DNA from: CAVXJN01 sp963773585
GTDB lineage: Bacteria; Pseudomonadota; Gammaproteobacteria; JASBUN01
DNA length: 64,000 bases
Direction: 5' to 3'
NCBI GenBank assembly: GCA_963773585.1
Contig: CAVZBR010000004.1
Coordinates: forward strand, 1 to 64,000
In this document: piece by piece, positions 7,280 through 15,700 of the stretch
Layout of the letters: every line of letters begins with the position of its first letter
Numbering within the stretch: position 1 is the stretch's first letter
Made by a program: the position numbers and the translations under genes
The notes under the pieces: generated by a model
Database searches by the model: none
What the model was told of the DNA's origin: nothing
The model's input: the letters and a program-made list of their open reading frames with translations, nothing else

Positions 7280-8128
7280 CTATCCGATCGGTTCCTGCAG
7301 CCGATCCAACAGTGGCGAGCGATTGCAGCCACGGGCTACGAAAGCATCGCACCCGGCAGGCAACGCGCGCCTCGCGTTCTGCGCTTCGGCTGCTGTATCG
7401 AACGCGGCAAACACGCACCCGCCGGTGCCGGTCATCCGGGCGTGGCCGTATCCTGATAACCACTCCAGGGCCTCGTCCACTGCCGGATAACGCCGGCGCA
7501 CCAGCGGCTCGCAATCATTTCGAGCCCGGCCTGCGAGAAAGTCGGATATTGTGATGGGGCGGGTATTTCGTGTCAATTCCGATGCCGAAAAAACGTCGGC
7601 AGTTGACACAGTTACGGTAGGACACACGACCAAAAACCAGGGTTCGGGCAGGGTGACCGGGGTAAGCTGCTCGCCCACCCCTTCACCCCACGCGGCATGG
7701 CCGACAACGAAGACGGGCACGTCCGCTCCCAGTTCGAGGCCCAGCGCAGCCAGCTCGGACGCGGAAATACCCAGCCCCCACAACTGGTTGAGGGCCACCA
7801 GAACGGTAGCCGCGTCGGAACTGCCGCCGCCGAGTCCGCCGCCCATGGGCAGCCGCTTGGCGAGCGCGATGTCTACACCGCGACGGCTGCCGCTGGCAGT
7901 CTGCAGCAAACGCGCTGCGCGCACGGTCAGATCACGGTCCTCGGGGATGTCCGCGACGAGTCCGGCACGCCGGATCAATCCATCTTCGCGGACCACGAAG
8001 TCGATATTGTCTCCGTAGTCCAGAAACTGGAATACGGTCTGCAACCGGTGATAGCCGTCGTCGCGCCGCCCCAGCACATGCAGAAACAGGTTGAGCTTCG
8101 CCGGCGCCGGCCAGGGACGCACAACCAC
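7280..8128 (-). CDS. ispE: 4-diphosphocytidyl-2-C-methyl-D-erythritol kinase
   Basis: GHMP kinase that phosphorylates CDP-ME in the MEP isoprenoid pathway. The 282-residue product has the GHMP ATP loop PMGGGLGGGSSDA (94-106), K11 in PAPAKLN, the acidic catalytic residue D136 in LGADVPVF, and a C-terminal GTGGCVFA glycine motif. The start is GTG at 8128, overlapping the lolB TAG by one base, which indicates translational coupling. It is followed by 31 bases and then the tRNA-Gln array. Confidence 0.95.
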   Translation of the reverse strand: MVVRPWPAPAKLNLFLHVLGRRDDGYHRLQTVFQFLDYGDNIDFVVREDGLIRRAGLVADIPEDRDLTVRAARLLQTASGSRRGVDIALAKRLPMGGGLGGGSSDAATVLVALNQLWGLGISASELAALGLELGADVPVFVVGHAAWGEGVGEQLTPVTLPEPWFLVVCPTVTVSTADVFSASELTRNTRPITISDFLAGRARNDCEPLVRRRYPAVDEALEWLSGYGHARMTGTGGCVFAAFDTAAEAQNARRALPAGCDAFVARGCNRSPLLDRLQEPIG

Positions 8129-8724
8129 TAGCTGGCAAGCCCCCAGTTGCGAATCACGACCCGCACGCTGAGATCTTCCTTGCGGAGGAAAATTTTGTCT
8201 GGCAGATCAGTGCCGGTGACCGTTCGGTAGCGCACGAACTCCACATGCCAGCCGAATTGGTCCAAGCTGTCCAGGCGGCCACGGCCGTCCAGTTTGAGTT
8301 CCGGCTTGCCGCCGGGCGCCGGCAGACCCCGCACCCAGAACCGCAGGCCGTCGACGGGCATGCGCCAGCCCGTCTGCCGATATAGAAGCACCTCTGCATC
8401 CGGCGCCCGTACCGGCTCGGGCGCTTTGCTGCTCAGCAGTTCCGCGCCCTCCGGACCGCCCCGCAGGATCAAGGTACCCTGGCCGAGCGGCGCAATGAGC
8501 TTGATATCGAACTGTTGGTGTTGCTGCGCCCAGAGCAGGTCCGCCTGCCACGCCTCAGTGGCAGTGGACAAGGAGATGCGGCCGTTCAAATTCCATTTTT
8601 GCAGCTGAGTGAGCTGTTCCTGGCGACTGTCCCAACGCGCCCGGGCCTCACTGGGGGGCACCACCGGCTGGGTGGTGCAGGCGGTCACCAGCGACACAAG
8701 CAGTACGCCGACAACGCGTTTCAC
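8128..8724 (-). CDS. lolB: Outer-membrane lipoprotein receptor LolB
   Basis: Accepts lipoproteins from LolA and inserts them in the outer membrane. From GTG 8724 the product is 198 residues with a short type II signal peptide ending in the lipobox LVTAC (lipidated C16), followed by the LolB fold (WNLNGRISL, WRMPVDGLRFWVRGLP). The start is fixed by the signal peptide and by a GTGA overlap with the stop of the upstream TPR gene; longer frames would put about 35 charged residues ahead of the signal. TPR protein-lolB-ispE is the gene order known from Pseudomonas. Confidence 0.93.
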   Translation of the reverse strand: MKRVVGVLLVSLVTACTTQPVVPPSEARARWDSRQEQLTQLQKWNLNGRISLSTATEAWQADLLWAQQHQQFDIKLIAPLGQGTLILRGGPEGAELLSSKAPEPVRAPDAEVLLYRQTGWRMPVDGLRFWVRGLPAPGGKPELKLDGRGRLDSLDQFGWHVEFVRYRTVTGTDLPDKIFLRKEDLSVRVVIRNWGLAS

Positions 8725-10451
8725 GGTTCGAGCCGGTTCAAGGTATCCACGAGAATCTGATTTTCCGGGTCTTTCTTGCGCGCTTGCGCCCAAACCTTGC
8801 GCGCATCGTCGTGGGCGCCGCTCACCCACAGCACTTCACCCAGGTGGGCGGCGATTTCGACGTCCGGCTCCGCCGTATACGCCTGACGTAGAAACTTGAT
8901 CGCCGGCTGCAAGTTGCCCAATCGGTACTGAATCCAGCCCATGCTGTCGAGGATCGCGGGCTCCTCCGGCGACAACTCGTAGGCGCGCTGGATGTACTCC
9001 AAGGCCTCCTGATAGCGCTGGGTGCGATCGGCAAGGGTATAACCCAACGCGTTCAGCGCGTGGGCGTTGTCGGGTTCTCTGGACAATATGCTCTTCAGAT
9101 CGCTTTCCAACAGATCGAGCCGATCCAGTTTCTCGGCAAGCATGGCGCGCGCATAGAGGATGTCGTTCTCCTCGGGCATGCGCTTCAATGCCTCATCGGC
9201 CACGTCCATGGCTTCCTGGTAACGCGCCGCTTGACGCAAGATGTCCAATTCCGCCAGCACCAGGCGCGCAGCCACATCTTCGTTGGGCGCCGGATATTGG
9301 TGTAACAGGTCGCGCGCCTGCTTGATCTTGCCTTGCTTGGCCAACAGCGCGGCTATGCGGATATGGGCATCCAGCGCCCGGTCGCCGCTGCGCACTTTGC
9401 GATACCATTTCAGCGCCTGGTCGGGCTTTTTCTGATTTTCCGCGAGCACACCCATGAAATAATGCGCTTCGTCCGAGCGCTTGCCAGTTTCGAGCAGCCG
9501 CTGCAGGTAACGGTCGGCGAGTTGATAATGCTTACCCTCCAGCGACAACAGCGCGACCGTGTACAGCAGGTCCGGATCCTTGGGGGACTTTTTCAATAGC
9601 GCGTCGAATTGTTTGCGGGCCTCCTCGAAGCGCCCTGCTTCAGCCAACAGACGCGCGAAGCCGATGCGCAGATCCCGGGACCGCCCGTGTGTATGCATTA
9701 CCTGCTTCATACTGGCGACGGCTTCGTCCACCTTGCCTTGTTGAACCAGGATGTGGGCACGGGTAAGGCTTGCCTCCGGCCAATTGGGTTTGAGTTTCAG
9801 CGTCCGTTCCACGCTCTGCAGAGCGACGTCCAGTTGTTCGAATTGCAGCGCCAGATTCGCATACGCGAATACGGCATCCGGATCCTTCGGATGACGGTCC
9901 ACCAGCATGCCCATGACTTTCAGGGCCGCGTCGCTGTCATGCTCCCGCGCCAACATGCGGGCGATCAGCACGTATGCCTGCTGGCTTTGCATTTGCGCCA
10001 GATTCAGCACGCTTTCCAACTGCTGAGCGGAGGCCTGGAGTTGGCCCTCCCGCAACAGCAGCACGGCCAATGTGCGGTGTGCGTCGATATTCTCCGGCGC
10101 CAGTTCCACCCAGCGTTGCACCGCGCGTCGCGCTTTCGGATAGTCGCGTGCGAACAGGGCGATGCGTGCCGCGCGCTCGGCGACGGCGGGATCCTCGGAC
10201 TTGTCGGCCGCCTCGAGGTAAAAATCGAGAGATTTGTCCAGATCCCCCCGGAAGCCCGCGATCTCCGCCGCGAGAACGTCGTATAAAAGAGTCGATTGAA
10301 CCTGATAGCGCGGCGAAACTTCGTGCACGGCCACCGGTACCTGGAGTTGCTGCTCCATGGGCGGCGCGGGCGGCGATGATTTGGTCAACTGCGGGTTACA
10401 GCCGGTCACCAGAAGGGCGCCGACGACGAGCAACGAACAGACACGCATCAT
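8721..10451 (-). CDS. TPR-repeat outer-membrane lipoprotein
   Basis: A 576-residue protein with signal sequence MMRVCSLLVVGALLVTGC (lipobox LVTGC, C18) followed by a long array of tetratricopeptide helices (for example PDAVFAYANLALQFEQLDVALQSV and NAHALNALGYTLADRTQRYQEALEYI). TPR lipoproteins act as scaffolds; the precise partner is not known. It corresponds in position to the TPR gene that precedes lolB in pseudomonads. ATG 10451 or 10448 is the start, since the lipoprotein signal begins there. It is transcribed divergently from hemA and overlaps lolB by four bases. Confidence 0.88.
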   Translation of the reverse strand: MMRVCSLLVVGALLVTGCNPQLTKSSPPAPPMEQQLQVPVAVHEVSPRYQVQSTLLYDVLAAEIAGFRGDLDKSLDFYLEAADKSEDPAVAERAARIALFARDYPKARRAVQRWVELAPENIDAHRTLAVLLLREGQLQASAQQLESVLNLAQMQSQQAYVLIARMLAREHDSDAALKVMGMLVDRHPKDPDAVFAYANLALQFEQLDVALQSVERTLKLKPNWPEASLTRAHILVQQGKVDEAVASMKQVMHTHGRSRDLRIGFARLLAEAGRFEEARKQFDALLKKSPKDPDLLYTVALLSLEGKHYQLADRYLQRLLETGKRSDEAHYFMGVLAENQKKPDQALKWYRKVRSGDRALDAHIRIAALLAKQGKIKQARDLLHQYPAPNEDVAARLVLAELDILRQAARYQEAMDVADEALKRMPEENDILYARAMLAEKLDRLDLLESDLKSILSREPDNAHALNALGYTLADRTQRYQEALEYIQRAYELSPEEPAILDSMGWIQYRLGNLQPAIKFLRQAYTAEPDVEIAAHLGEVLWVSGAHDDARKVWAQARKKDPENQILVDTLNRLEP

Positions 10452-10640
10452 GTAGGTAATCCATTGTAAAAGCGCGCGGTTAGGGGCGCGCGCTTGCGGT
10501 TTCCTATACAATATCACTAACTTCCCGGTTTGCCGAACGCTGCGGGGGGCGGCGGTGCGGAAACGCCGTGGCCAGTACGCTTGTGCCGATTGCCGCGTTC
10601 ACGCAGAATTTCTGGTTCGGTCTCGCAAGTCGATCTCAAC

Positions 10641-11906
10641 ATGTCGCTGCTAACACTTGGCATTAACCATAAAACAGCTCCGGTAGAGATCCGCGAGCGC
10701 GTGGTGTTTGCGCCGGATCGGCTGCGCGCTGCGCTGAGTGAAATGGTGACCCTGCCCGACGTCGGCGAAGCGGCCATCCTGTCCACCTGCAACCGGACTG
10801 AGCTCTACCTCGAACTAGCCGGCGACAGCGCCGCGCCCCTGGTGCAGTGGTTGGGAGAATATCACCACTTGGACCCGCGAGAACTGCAAGCCTATCTCTA
10901 CAGTCATCCCGGAGCCGATGCAGTCCGCCACATGCTGCGGGTGGCATCCGGCCTCGATTCGATGATCATGGGCGAGCCGCAAATCCTGGGCCAGATGAAG
11001 GACGCATATCACGCGGCATCCGAAGCCGGCAGCCTCGGCACGCTGCTGGGACGCCTGTTTCAGCACACGTTCCTGGTGGCCAAGCAGGTACGCACCGACA
11101 CCGCCATCGGTGCCAGTCCGGTATCGGTGGCTTTCGCCGCCGTAAGCCTGGCGAAACAGATTTTCGGCGATCTCGACAAGCAAACCGCCCTGCTGATCGG
11201 CGCCGGCGAAACCATCGAATTGGCCGCGCGACATTTACACGACAACGGCATTCGACGCGTCGTGGTCGCCAATCGCACCGTGGAACGAGCGCATACGCTG
11301 GCAGCCCAATTCCAAGGGTTTGCCATCTCTCTTAACGAAATCCCGGCGCATCTTGCGGAAGTGGACATCGTGATCTCATCCACTGCCAGCCAGCAGCCCA
11401 TAGTGCATCGCCGCGAACTGGAGCGGGCACTGAAGGCGCGCAAGCATCGTCCCATGTTCATGGTGGACATCGCCGTGCCCAGGGACATCGAGGCAAGCGT
11501 CGCGGAATTGGAAGACGTTTACTTGTATACGGTGGACGACCTCCAGGATGTCATCGAAGAAAACTTGAGTTCGCGCCGGGAAGCGGCGAAACAAGCCGAG
11601 GAAATCATCGATATCCAGGTCGCCCACTTCATGGGGTGGATTCAAAGCCTGGGCGCGGTCGACACGATTCGCGCCTTCCGCAATCGCGCCATCCAAACCC
11701 GAGACGCGGTCCTGGAGAGAGCGGAGCAGATGCTCGCCTCGGGGCGGCCGCCGGAAGAAGTATTGCAATTCCTCAGCCATACGTTGACCAACAAGCTCAT
11801 GCACCACCCCAGCGCGAACCTGCGACGGGCAGCGTTCGACGGCCGAGGAGAGCTGATCCGCGCCGCCCGCGAACTGTTCGACCTGGACCGCGTGCGAAAA
11901 CCCTGA
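10641..11906 (+). CDS. hemA: Glutamyl-tRNA reductase
   Basis: Reduces Glu-tRNA(Glu) with NADPH to glutamate-1-semialdehyde, the first committed step of C5-type tetrapyrrole synthesis. The 421-residue product starts MSLLTLGINHKTAPVEIRER. Catalytic C50 lies in STCNRTE, an NADPH-binding fold contains LIGAGETIELAARHL, and a C-terminal dimerisation domain follows. The upstream in-frame extension lacks family similarity, so ATG 10641 is used. It begins a plus-strand run (hemA, prfA, prmC) that is conserved in gammaproteobacteria. Confidence 0.97.
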   Translation: MSLLTLGINHKTAPVEIRERVVFAPDRLRAALSEMVTLPDVGEAAILSTCNRTELYLELAGDSAAPLVQWLGEYHHLDPRELQAYLYSHPGADAVRHMLRVASGLDSMIMGEPQILGQMKDAYHAASEAGSLGTLLGRLFQHTFLVAKQVRTDTAIGASPVSVAFAAVSLAKQIFGDLDKQTALLIGAGETIELAARHLHDNGIRRVVVANRTVERAHTLAAQFQGFAISLNEIPAHLAEVDIVISSTASQQPIVHRRELERALKARKHRPMFMVDIAVPRDIEASVAELEDVYLYTVDDLQDVIEENLSSRREAAKQAEEIIDIQVAHFMGWIQSLGAVDTIRAFRNRAIQTRDAVLERAEQMLASGRPPEEVLQFLSHTLTNKLMHHPSANLRRAAFDGRGELIRAARELFDLDRVRKP

Positions 11907-11917
11907 AGAATGCATTC

Positions 11918-13000
11918 GTGAAATCGAGTATCCGCAACAAGCTGGACAACCTTGCCGCGCGCTTCGAAGAAGTGGGCGCGCTGCTATCCGATGCGCAGAT
12001 CATCGGCGAGCAATCGAAATTCCGCTCGCTGTCGCAGGAGTATGCGCAGCTCAGCCCCGTGGTGGGGAGTTACCAACGCTATCGGGCCGTTCTCCAGGAC
12101 ATGGAAAGCGCCCGTGAAATGCTCCAGGAAACCGACGCGGCGATGCGCCGGCTGGCGCAGGAGGAACTGGAACGCAGCGAAGCGCAGAAGGAGCAGCTCG
12201 AGCAGGAGCTGCAGACCTTGCTGCTCCCCAGCGACCCCCACGACAACAACAACATTTTCCTGGAAATCCGTGCCGGCACGGGAGGAGACGAAGCGGCGTT
12301 GTTCGCCGGAGATCTATTTCGTATGTACACGCGCTATGCCGAAGAACGCGGCTGGCAAGTGGAGATCATCGGCGCGCACGAAGGCGAGCACGGCGGCTTT
12401 CGGGAAATCATTTCCCGCATTATCGGGCGCGGCGCCTATTCGCGCCTGAAGTTCGAATCCGGCGCGCACCGGGTGCAACGGGTTCCGGAAACCGAGTCCC
12501 AAGGCCGCATTCATACTTCTGCATGCACCGTCGCAGTGTTGCCGGAAGCGCAGGAAGTGGAGCAGATCGAGATCAATCCGGCCGAACTCAAAGTAGACAC
12601 TTTTCGCGCCTCCGGCGCCGGCGGACAGCACGTCAACAAAACCGACTCCGCGATTCGCATTACCCATCTGCCAACGGGCATGGTGGTGGAATGTCAGGAC
12701 GAACGCTCCCAGCACAAGAACCGCGCCCGCGCCATGTCGCTGCTGCAAGCGCGCCTGGTCGCCGGCGAACGGGAAAAACAGCAGGCCGAACAAGCTGCAG
12801 ACCGAAAATTACAGGTCGGAAGCGGCGATCGCTCCGAGCGCATCCGTACCTATAACTTTCCACAGGGACGCATCACCGACCACCGCATCAATCTTACGTT
12901 GTACAAACTCAGCGATGTCCTGGAAGGTCAGCTCGACTACGTGATCGACCCATTGTTGCAGGAGTACCAGGCCGAGCAATTGGCCGCCATGGCCGAATGA
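11918..13000 (+). CDS. prfA: Peptide chain release factor 1
   Basis: Recognises UAA/UAG stop codons and triggers peptide release. The 360-residue product has the same length as E. coli RF1. It carries the PxT-type tripeptide (P-E-T in RVPETESQGRIHTSA) and the GGQ motif in SGAGGQHVNKTDSAIRI, whose glutamine is the methylation target of the next gene product, PrmC. The start is GTG 11918 (VKSSIRNKL), which aligns with the family N-terminus; the frame stays open upstream inside hemA but that part is unrelated. It lies 11 bases after hemA. Confidence 0.97.
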   Translation: MKSSIRNKLDNLAARFEEVGALLSDAQIIGEQSKFRSLSQEYAQLSPVVGSYQRYRAVLQDMESAREMLQETDAAMRRLAQEELERSEAQKEQLEQELQTLLLPSDPHDNNNIFLEIRAGTGGDEAALFAGDLFRMYTRYAEERGWQVEIIGAHEGEHGGFREIISRIIGRGAYSRLKFESGAHRVQRVPETESQGRIHTSACTVAVLPEAQEVEQIEINPAELKVDTFRASGAGGQHVNKTDSAIRITHLPTGMVVECQDERSQHKNRARAMSLLQARLVAGEREKQQAEQAADRKLQVGSGDRSERIRTYNFPQGRITDHRINLTLYKLSDVLEGQLDYVIDPLLQEYQAEQLAAMAE

Positions 13001-13028
13001 ATGCGCATCCGCGCGAGATCCCCAATCC

Positions 13029-13874
13029 ATGAGCGTCACGATTCGCGACGCGGTCCGCCGAGCCGCAGAACAATTCGCGCAGCTCCCATTCTCAAACGCG
13101 CACCTGGAAGCGGAAATATTGCTTTGCCATGTGCTGCGTTGCGCGCGCAGTCATCTGCTCGCCCGGCCCGAACAACCGCTGACCGCCGCGCAACAAGAGT
13201 CCTTCGCCATTTTGGCCGCGCGTCGGGCGGCGGGTGAACCGGTTGCCCATATCACCGGCACGCGGGAGTTTTGGTCGCTGGCGCTCGCGGTCACGCCCGA
13301 TACGCTGATTCCGAGACCGGAGACGGAACTACTGGTGGAACTTGCGCTGTTGCGCATGTCCACGCCCCGCGGCGCAGTCGCAGACCTGGGCACGGGCGGC
13401 GGTGCCGTCGCGCTGGCGCTGGCGACGGAACGCCCCGCGTGGTCCGTGACGGCGACCGACCGTTCGGCGGCAGCACTGGCCGTAGCGCAGGACAATGCCG
13501 CGGCCCACGAGTTGCGAAACGTCCGCTTCGCTCGCGGCGACTGGTGCGAAGCCCTCGGCGACCAGCGTTTCGACCTGATCGTCAGTAACCCACCCTATAT
13601 CGCCGAGTCCGATCCGCATTTGCGCAGGGGCGATCTGCGTTTCGAACCGTCAAGCGCATTGGCGGCGGGAGTCGAGGGTCTGGATGCCATTCGTCGACTC
13701 GCGCGCTGCAGCCGCGCGCACTTGAACGACGGTGCCTGGCTGTTGTTTGAACACGGGCTCGATCAGGGCGCTGCGTGTCGTACCATCCTTACCGAATTTC
13801 AGTATCAGGAGATCGTCACGTTCCGGGATCTTGAACACCGCGAGCGCGTCAGCGGCGGTCGTTGGCGCGAGTAA
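13029..13874 (+). CDS. prmC: Release-factor glutamine N5-methyltransferase
   Basis: Methylates the GGQ glutamine of RF1/RF2 using S-adenosylmethionine. The 281-residue protein has an N-terminal helical RF-binding domain, the SAM motif DLGTGGGAVALALA, and the catalytic SNPPYI motif that binds the glutamine side chain. It directly follows its substrate gene prfA (28-base gap), the conserved arrangement. Confidence 0.96.
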   Translation: MSVTIRDAVRRAAEQFAQLPFSNAHLEAEILLCHVLRCARSHLLARPEQPLTAAQQESFAILAARRAAGEPVAHITGTREFWSLALAVTPDTLIPRPETELLVELALLRMSTPRGAVADLGTGGGAVALALATERPAWSVTATDRSAAALAVAQDNAAAHELRNVRFARGDWCEALGDQRFDLIVSNPPYIAESDPHLRRGDLRFEPSSALAAGVEGLDAIRRLARCSRAHLNDGAWLLFEHGLDQGAACRTILTEFQYQEIVTFRDLEHRERVSGGRWRE

Positions 13875-13939
13875 ACCTCAACCCGCTGAAGCCGCTACAG
13901 AAGCCTTGATTATTCGGAACGCTACGCTAGCATCAGCCT

Positions 13940-14347
13940 ATGAACCAGCGCGCTGAGGTCATTCGCCACCGGGAGTTGCATTTCGCGCCTTTGCATCCCG
14001 ATGCGCATCAGGCACACACCGTACTTTTGCTGCTCAACGACGTCGAAGGTATCGTTCATACGGAGTTGATCGACAGTTTGCGGTTGCGCGTGAGTTACAA
14101 CCTCGAATACCTGACGTTACGTATGCTCGAAGAAACACTCTCTGATTTCGGATTTCATCTCGACAACAGCCTGCTGACCAAACTCAAGCGCGCACTGTAC
14201 TATTACTCGGAGGAAGTGCAACGCGAAAACCAGAAGTGCGCCCGCGGCGACAGCAATTGTATACAGAAAGTGTTCATCAACCGATATCAGAATCTCCCTC
14301 ACGGTTGCCGCGATGACCGCCCGGAACATTGGCGCCGATATCTGTAG
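13940..14347 (+). CDS. Conserved hypothetical protein between prmC and moeB
   Basis: A 135-residue soluble protein with no signal peptide or membrane segment. The middle (VLLLLNDVEGIVHTELIDSLRLRVSYNLEYLTLRMLEETL) has an alternating strand/helix pattern suggestive of a small alpha/beta, possibly ferredoxin-like, fold. The C-terminal half is basic, with ALYYYSEEVQRENQKC and the ending HGCRDDRPEHWRRYL, and two or three cysteines. I do not know a function. It lies 65 bases after prmC and 21 before the moeB ATG on the same strand, so it may be cotranscribed with them. ATG 13940 is the only reasonable start. Confidence 0.75.
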   Translation: MNQRAEVIRHRELHFAPLHPDAHQAHTVLLLLNDVEGIVHTELIDSLRLRVSYNLEYLTLRMLEETLSDFGFHLDNSLLTKLKRALYYYSEEVQRENQKCARGDSNCIQKVFINRYQNLPHGCRDDRPEHWRRYL

Positions 14348-14368
14348 TCTTTGCACGCGGAATCTGAC

Positions 14369-15148
14369 ATGCGCGAAGCCGAAGAACTGACCGACGAACA
14401 GCTGCTGCGCTACAGCCGCCAGATCATGCTGCCGCAAATCGGAATCGAGGGCCAGCAACGGTTGCGCGGCAGTCGCGTTCTGCTGGTCGGGTTGGGCGGC
14501 CTGGGATCGCCGGTTGCCATGTATTTGGCCGCCGCCGGCGTGGGTCATCTGGTGCTGGTGGACGATGATCAAGTGGACTTGACCAATCTGCAGCGCCAGA
14601 TCGTGCATCGCAGCGCCGACGTTGGACGCGCCAAAGTCGCCTCCGCCGCGGACACGCTACGCGCACTGAACCCGGAAGTACGCATCACCACCATCGCAGC
14701 GCGTCTGGATGGCGACGATCTGGATGAGCAGATCGTGGCCGCCGATATCGTCGTCGATGGCAGCGACAATTTCGCTACCCGCTTCGCACTGAATGATGCT
14801 TGTGTGCGCGCAGCCAAGCCGTTGGTGTCAGGCGCCGCAATCCGCATGGAAGGTCAGGTGGCGGTTTTTCGCGCCGATCGCAACGACAGTCCGTGCTACC
14901 GCTGTTTGTATCGAGACGAAGGGGAACTCGAGCAGACCTGCTCGGAAAACGGCGTTTTGGCGCCGCTGGTTGGCATTATCGGCAGTATTCAAGCGCTGGA
15001 AGTCGTGAAGATTCTGGTCGGCACCGGCGAAGACTTGAGCGGCCGATTGCTGCTGCTGGACGGTGAGCGCATGGAGTGGCGCACCTTGAAGTTGCGCCGC
15101 GACCCGGCCTGTCCGGTATGCAACGAACGCGAGCGCCGCGCGAGCTGA
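14369..15148 (+). CDS. moeB: E1-like adenylyltransferase of the MoeB/ThiF family
   Basis: Adenylates the C-terminal glycine of a ubiquitin-like sulfur carrier (MoaD or ThiS). The 259-residue protein has the ATP site GLGGLG (41-46), the LTNLQRQ arginine finger region, VDGSDNFATRF, and zinc-binding pairs CYRC and CPVC. The ATG at 14369 fits the family N-terminus (LTDEQLLRYSRQI); an in-frame TTG at 14351 is less likely. Without the partner gene nearby, MoeB and ThiF cannot be separated with certainty. Followed after 9 bases by a JAMM peptidase. Confidence 0.9.
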   Translation: MREAEELTDEQLLRYSRQIMLPQIGIEGQQRLRGSRVLLVGLGGLGSPVAMYLAAAGVGHLVLVDDDQVDLTNLQRQIVHRSADVGRAKVASAADTLRALNPEVRITTIAARLDGDDLDEQIVAADIVVDGSDNFATRFALNDACVRAAKPLVSGAAIRMEGQVAVFRADRNDSPCYRCLYRDEGELEQTCSENGVLAPLVGIIGSIQALEVVKILVGTGEDLSGRLLLLDGERMEWRTLKLRRDPACPVCNERERRAS

Positions 15149-15157
15149 ATTCCCGTA

Positions 15158-15613
15158 GTGAAGTCCCGACACGTCAGTACCACATCGCCGGACCCGGCGC
15201 GTGAAGAAGTACTCGTATTGCACACCCGGGCGTACCGCGCTTTGATCGATCATTGCCTGCGCGATCCGGAACGCGAGGCCTGCGGCTTGCTGAGCGGGCG
15301 CGAAAATCGAGTCACACGGTTCTACCCGATCGACAACATCGCCTCGCAGCCAAAGCGAAACTACGAAATGGAGCCGGCGCAGCAGATCGCAGCCATGGCC
15401 CACATGCGCCGACATGGGCAACAACTGCTTGCGATCGCCCATTCGCATCCCGAGTCGGCTGCCGAGCCGTCCAGCACCGATATCGAACAAGCGAGCTACC
15501 CGGAAGCAATCTATCTGATCGTTTCTCTACTGATCCCCGAGCAACCTGTAGTGAAAGGCTTCCGCCTCAGTCCCGGCCGGACGCCGCGGAAAGTTGGGCT
15601 GCAGTGTTTGTGA
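15158..15613 (+). CDS. JAMM/MPN metallopeptidase (Mov34/PAD-1 family)
   Basis: A 151-residue protein with the full JAMM zinc signature: E40 in EREACGLLSG, H95-x-H97, S105 and D108 in HSHPESAAEPSSTD. Bacterial stand-alone JAMM proteins of this size cleave C-terminal extensions from ubiquitin-like sulfur carriers (QbsD and Mec types) or act on related conjugates. Direct linkage to the E1-like moeB supports that role. The start is GTG 15158, 9 bases after moeB. It ends facing hslO; a short GGGCC/GGCCC hairpin (15624-15640) lies between them. No carrier gene is present in the window. Confidence 0.88.
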   Translation: MKSRHVSTTSPDPAREEVLVLHTRAYRALIDHCLRDPEREACGLLSGRENRVTRFYPIDNIASQPKRNYEMEPAQQIAAMAHMRRHGQQLLAIAHSHPESAAEPSSTDIEQASYPEAIYLIVSLLIPEQPVVKGFRLSPGRTPRKVGLQCL

Positions 15614-15700
15614 AGCAGCCGTGGGCCGCAGGTGGCCCCGCGCGTTGGGAATCGATTTGGCAAAAGTTGCCGACGGCGCAGTAAATGTAACCGTTGTCAC

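Noticed and set aside
6257..7490. Two long plus-strand open frames (up to 399 codons) with 68-residue repeats
   Set aside because: They run antisense to tRNA-Gln and through the 204-bp array, whose length is a multiple of three, so they stay open by arithmetic. The recurring SNLGMRGSKPRALP-type peptide is the well-known artefact of translating a tRNA antisense strand.
15614..15700. Rho-independent terminator between the JAMM gene and hslO
   Set aside because: A GGGCC/GGCCC hairpin exists at 15624-15640, but neither side has a T-run, so I do not call it a terminator.
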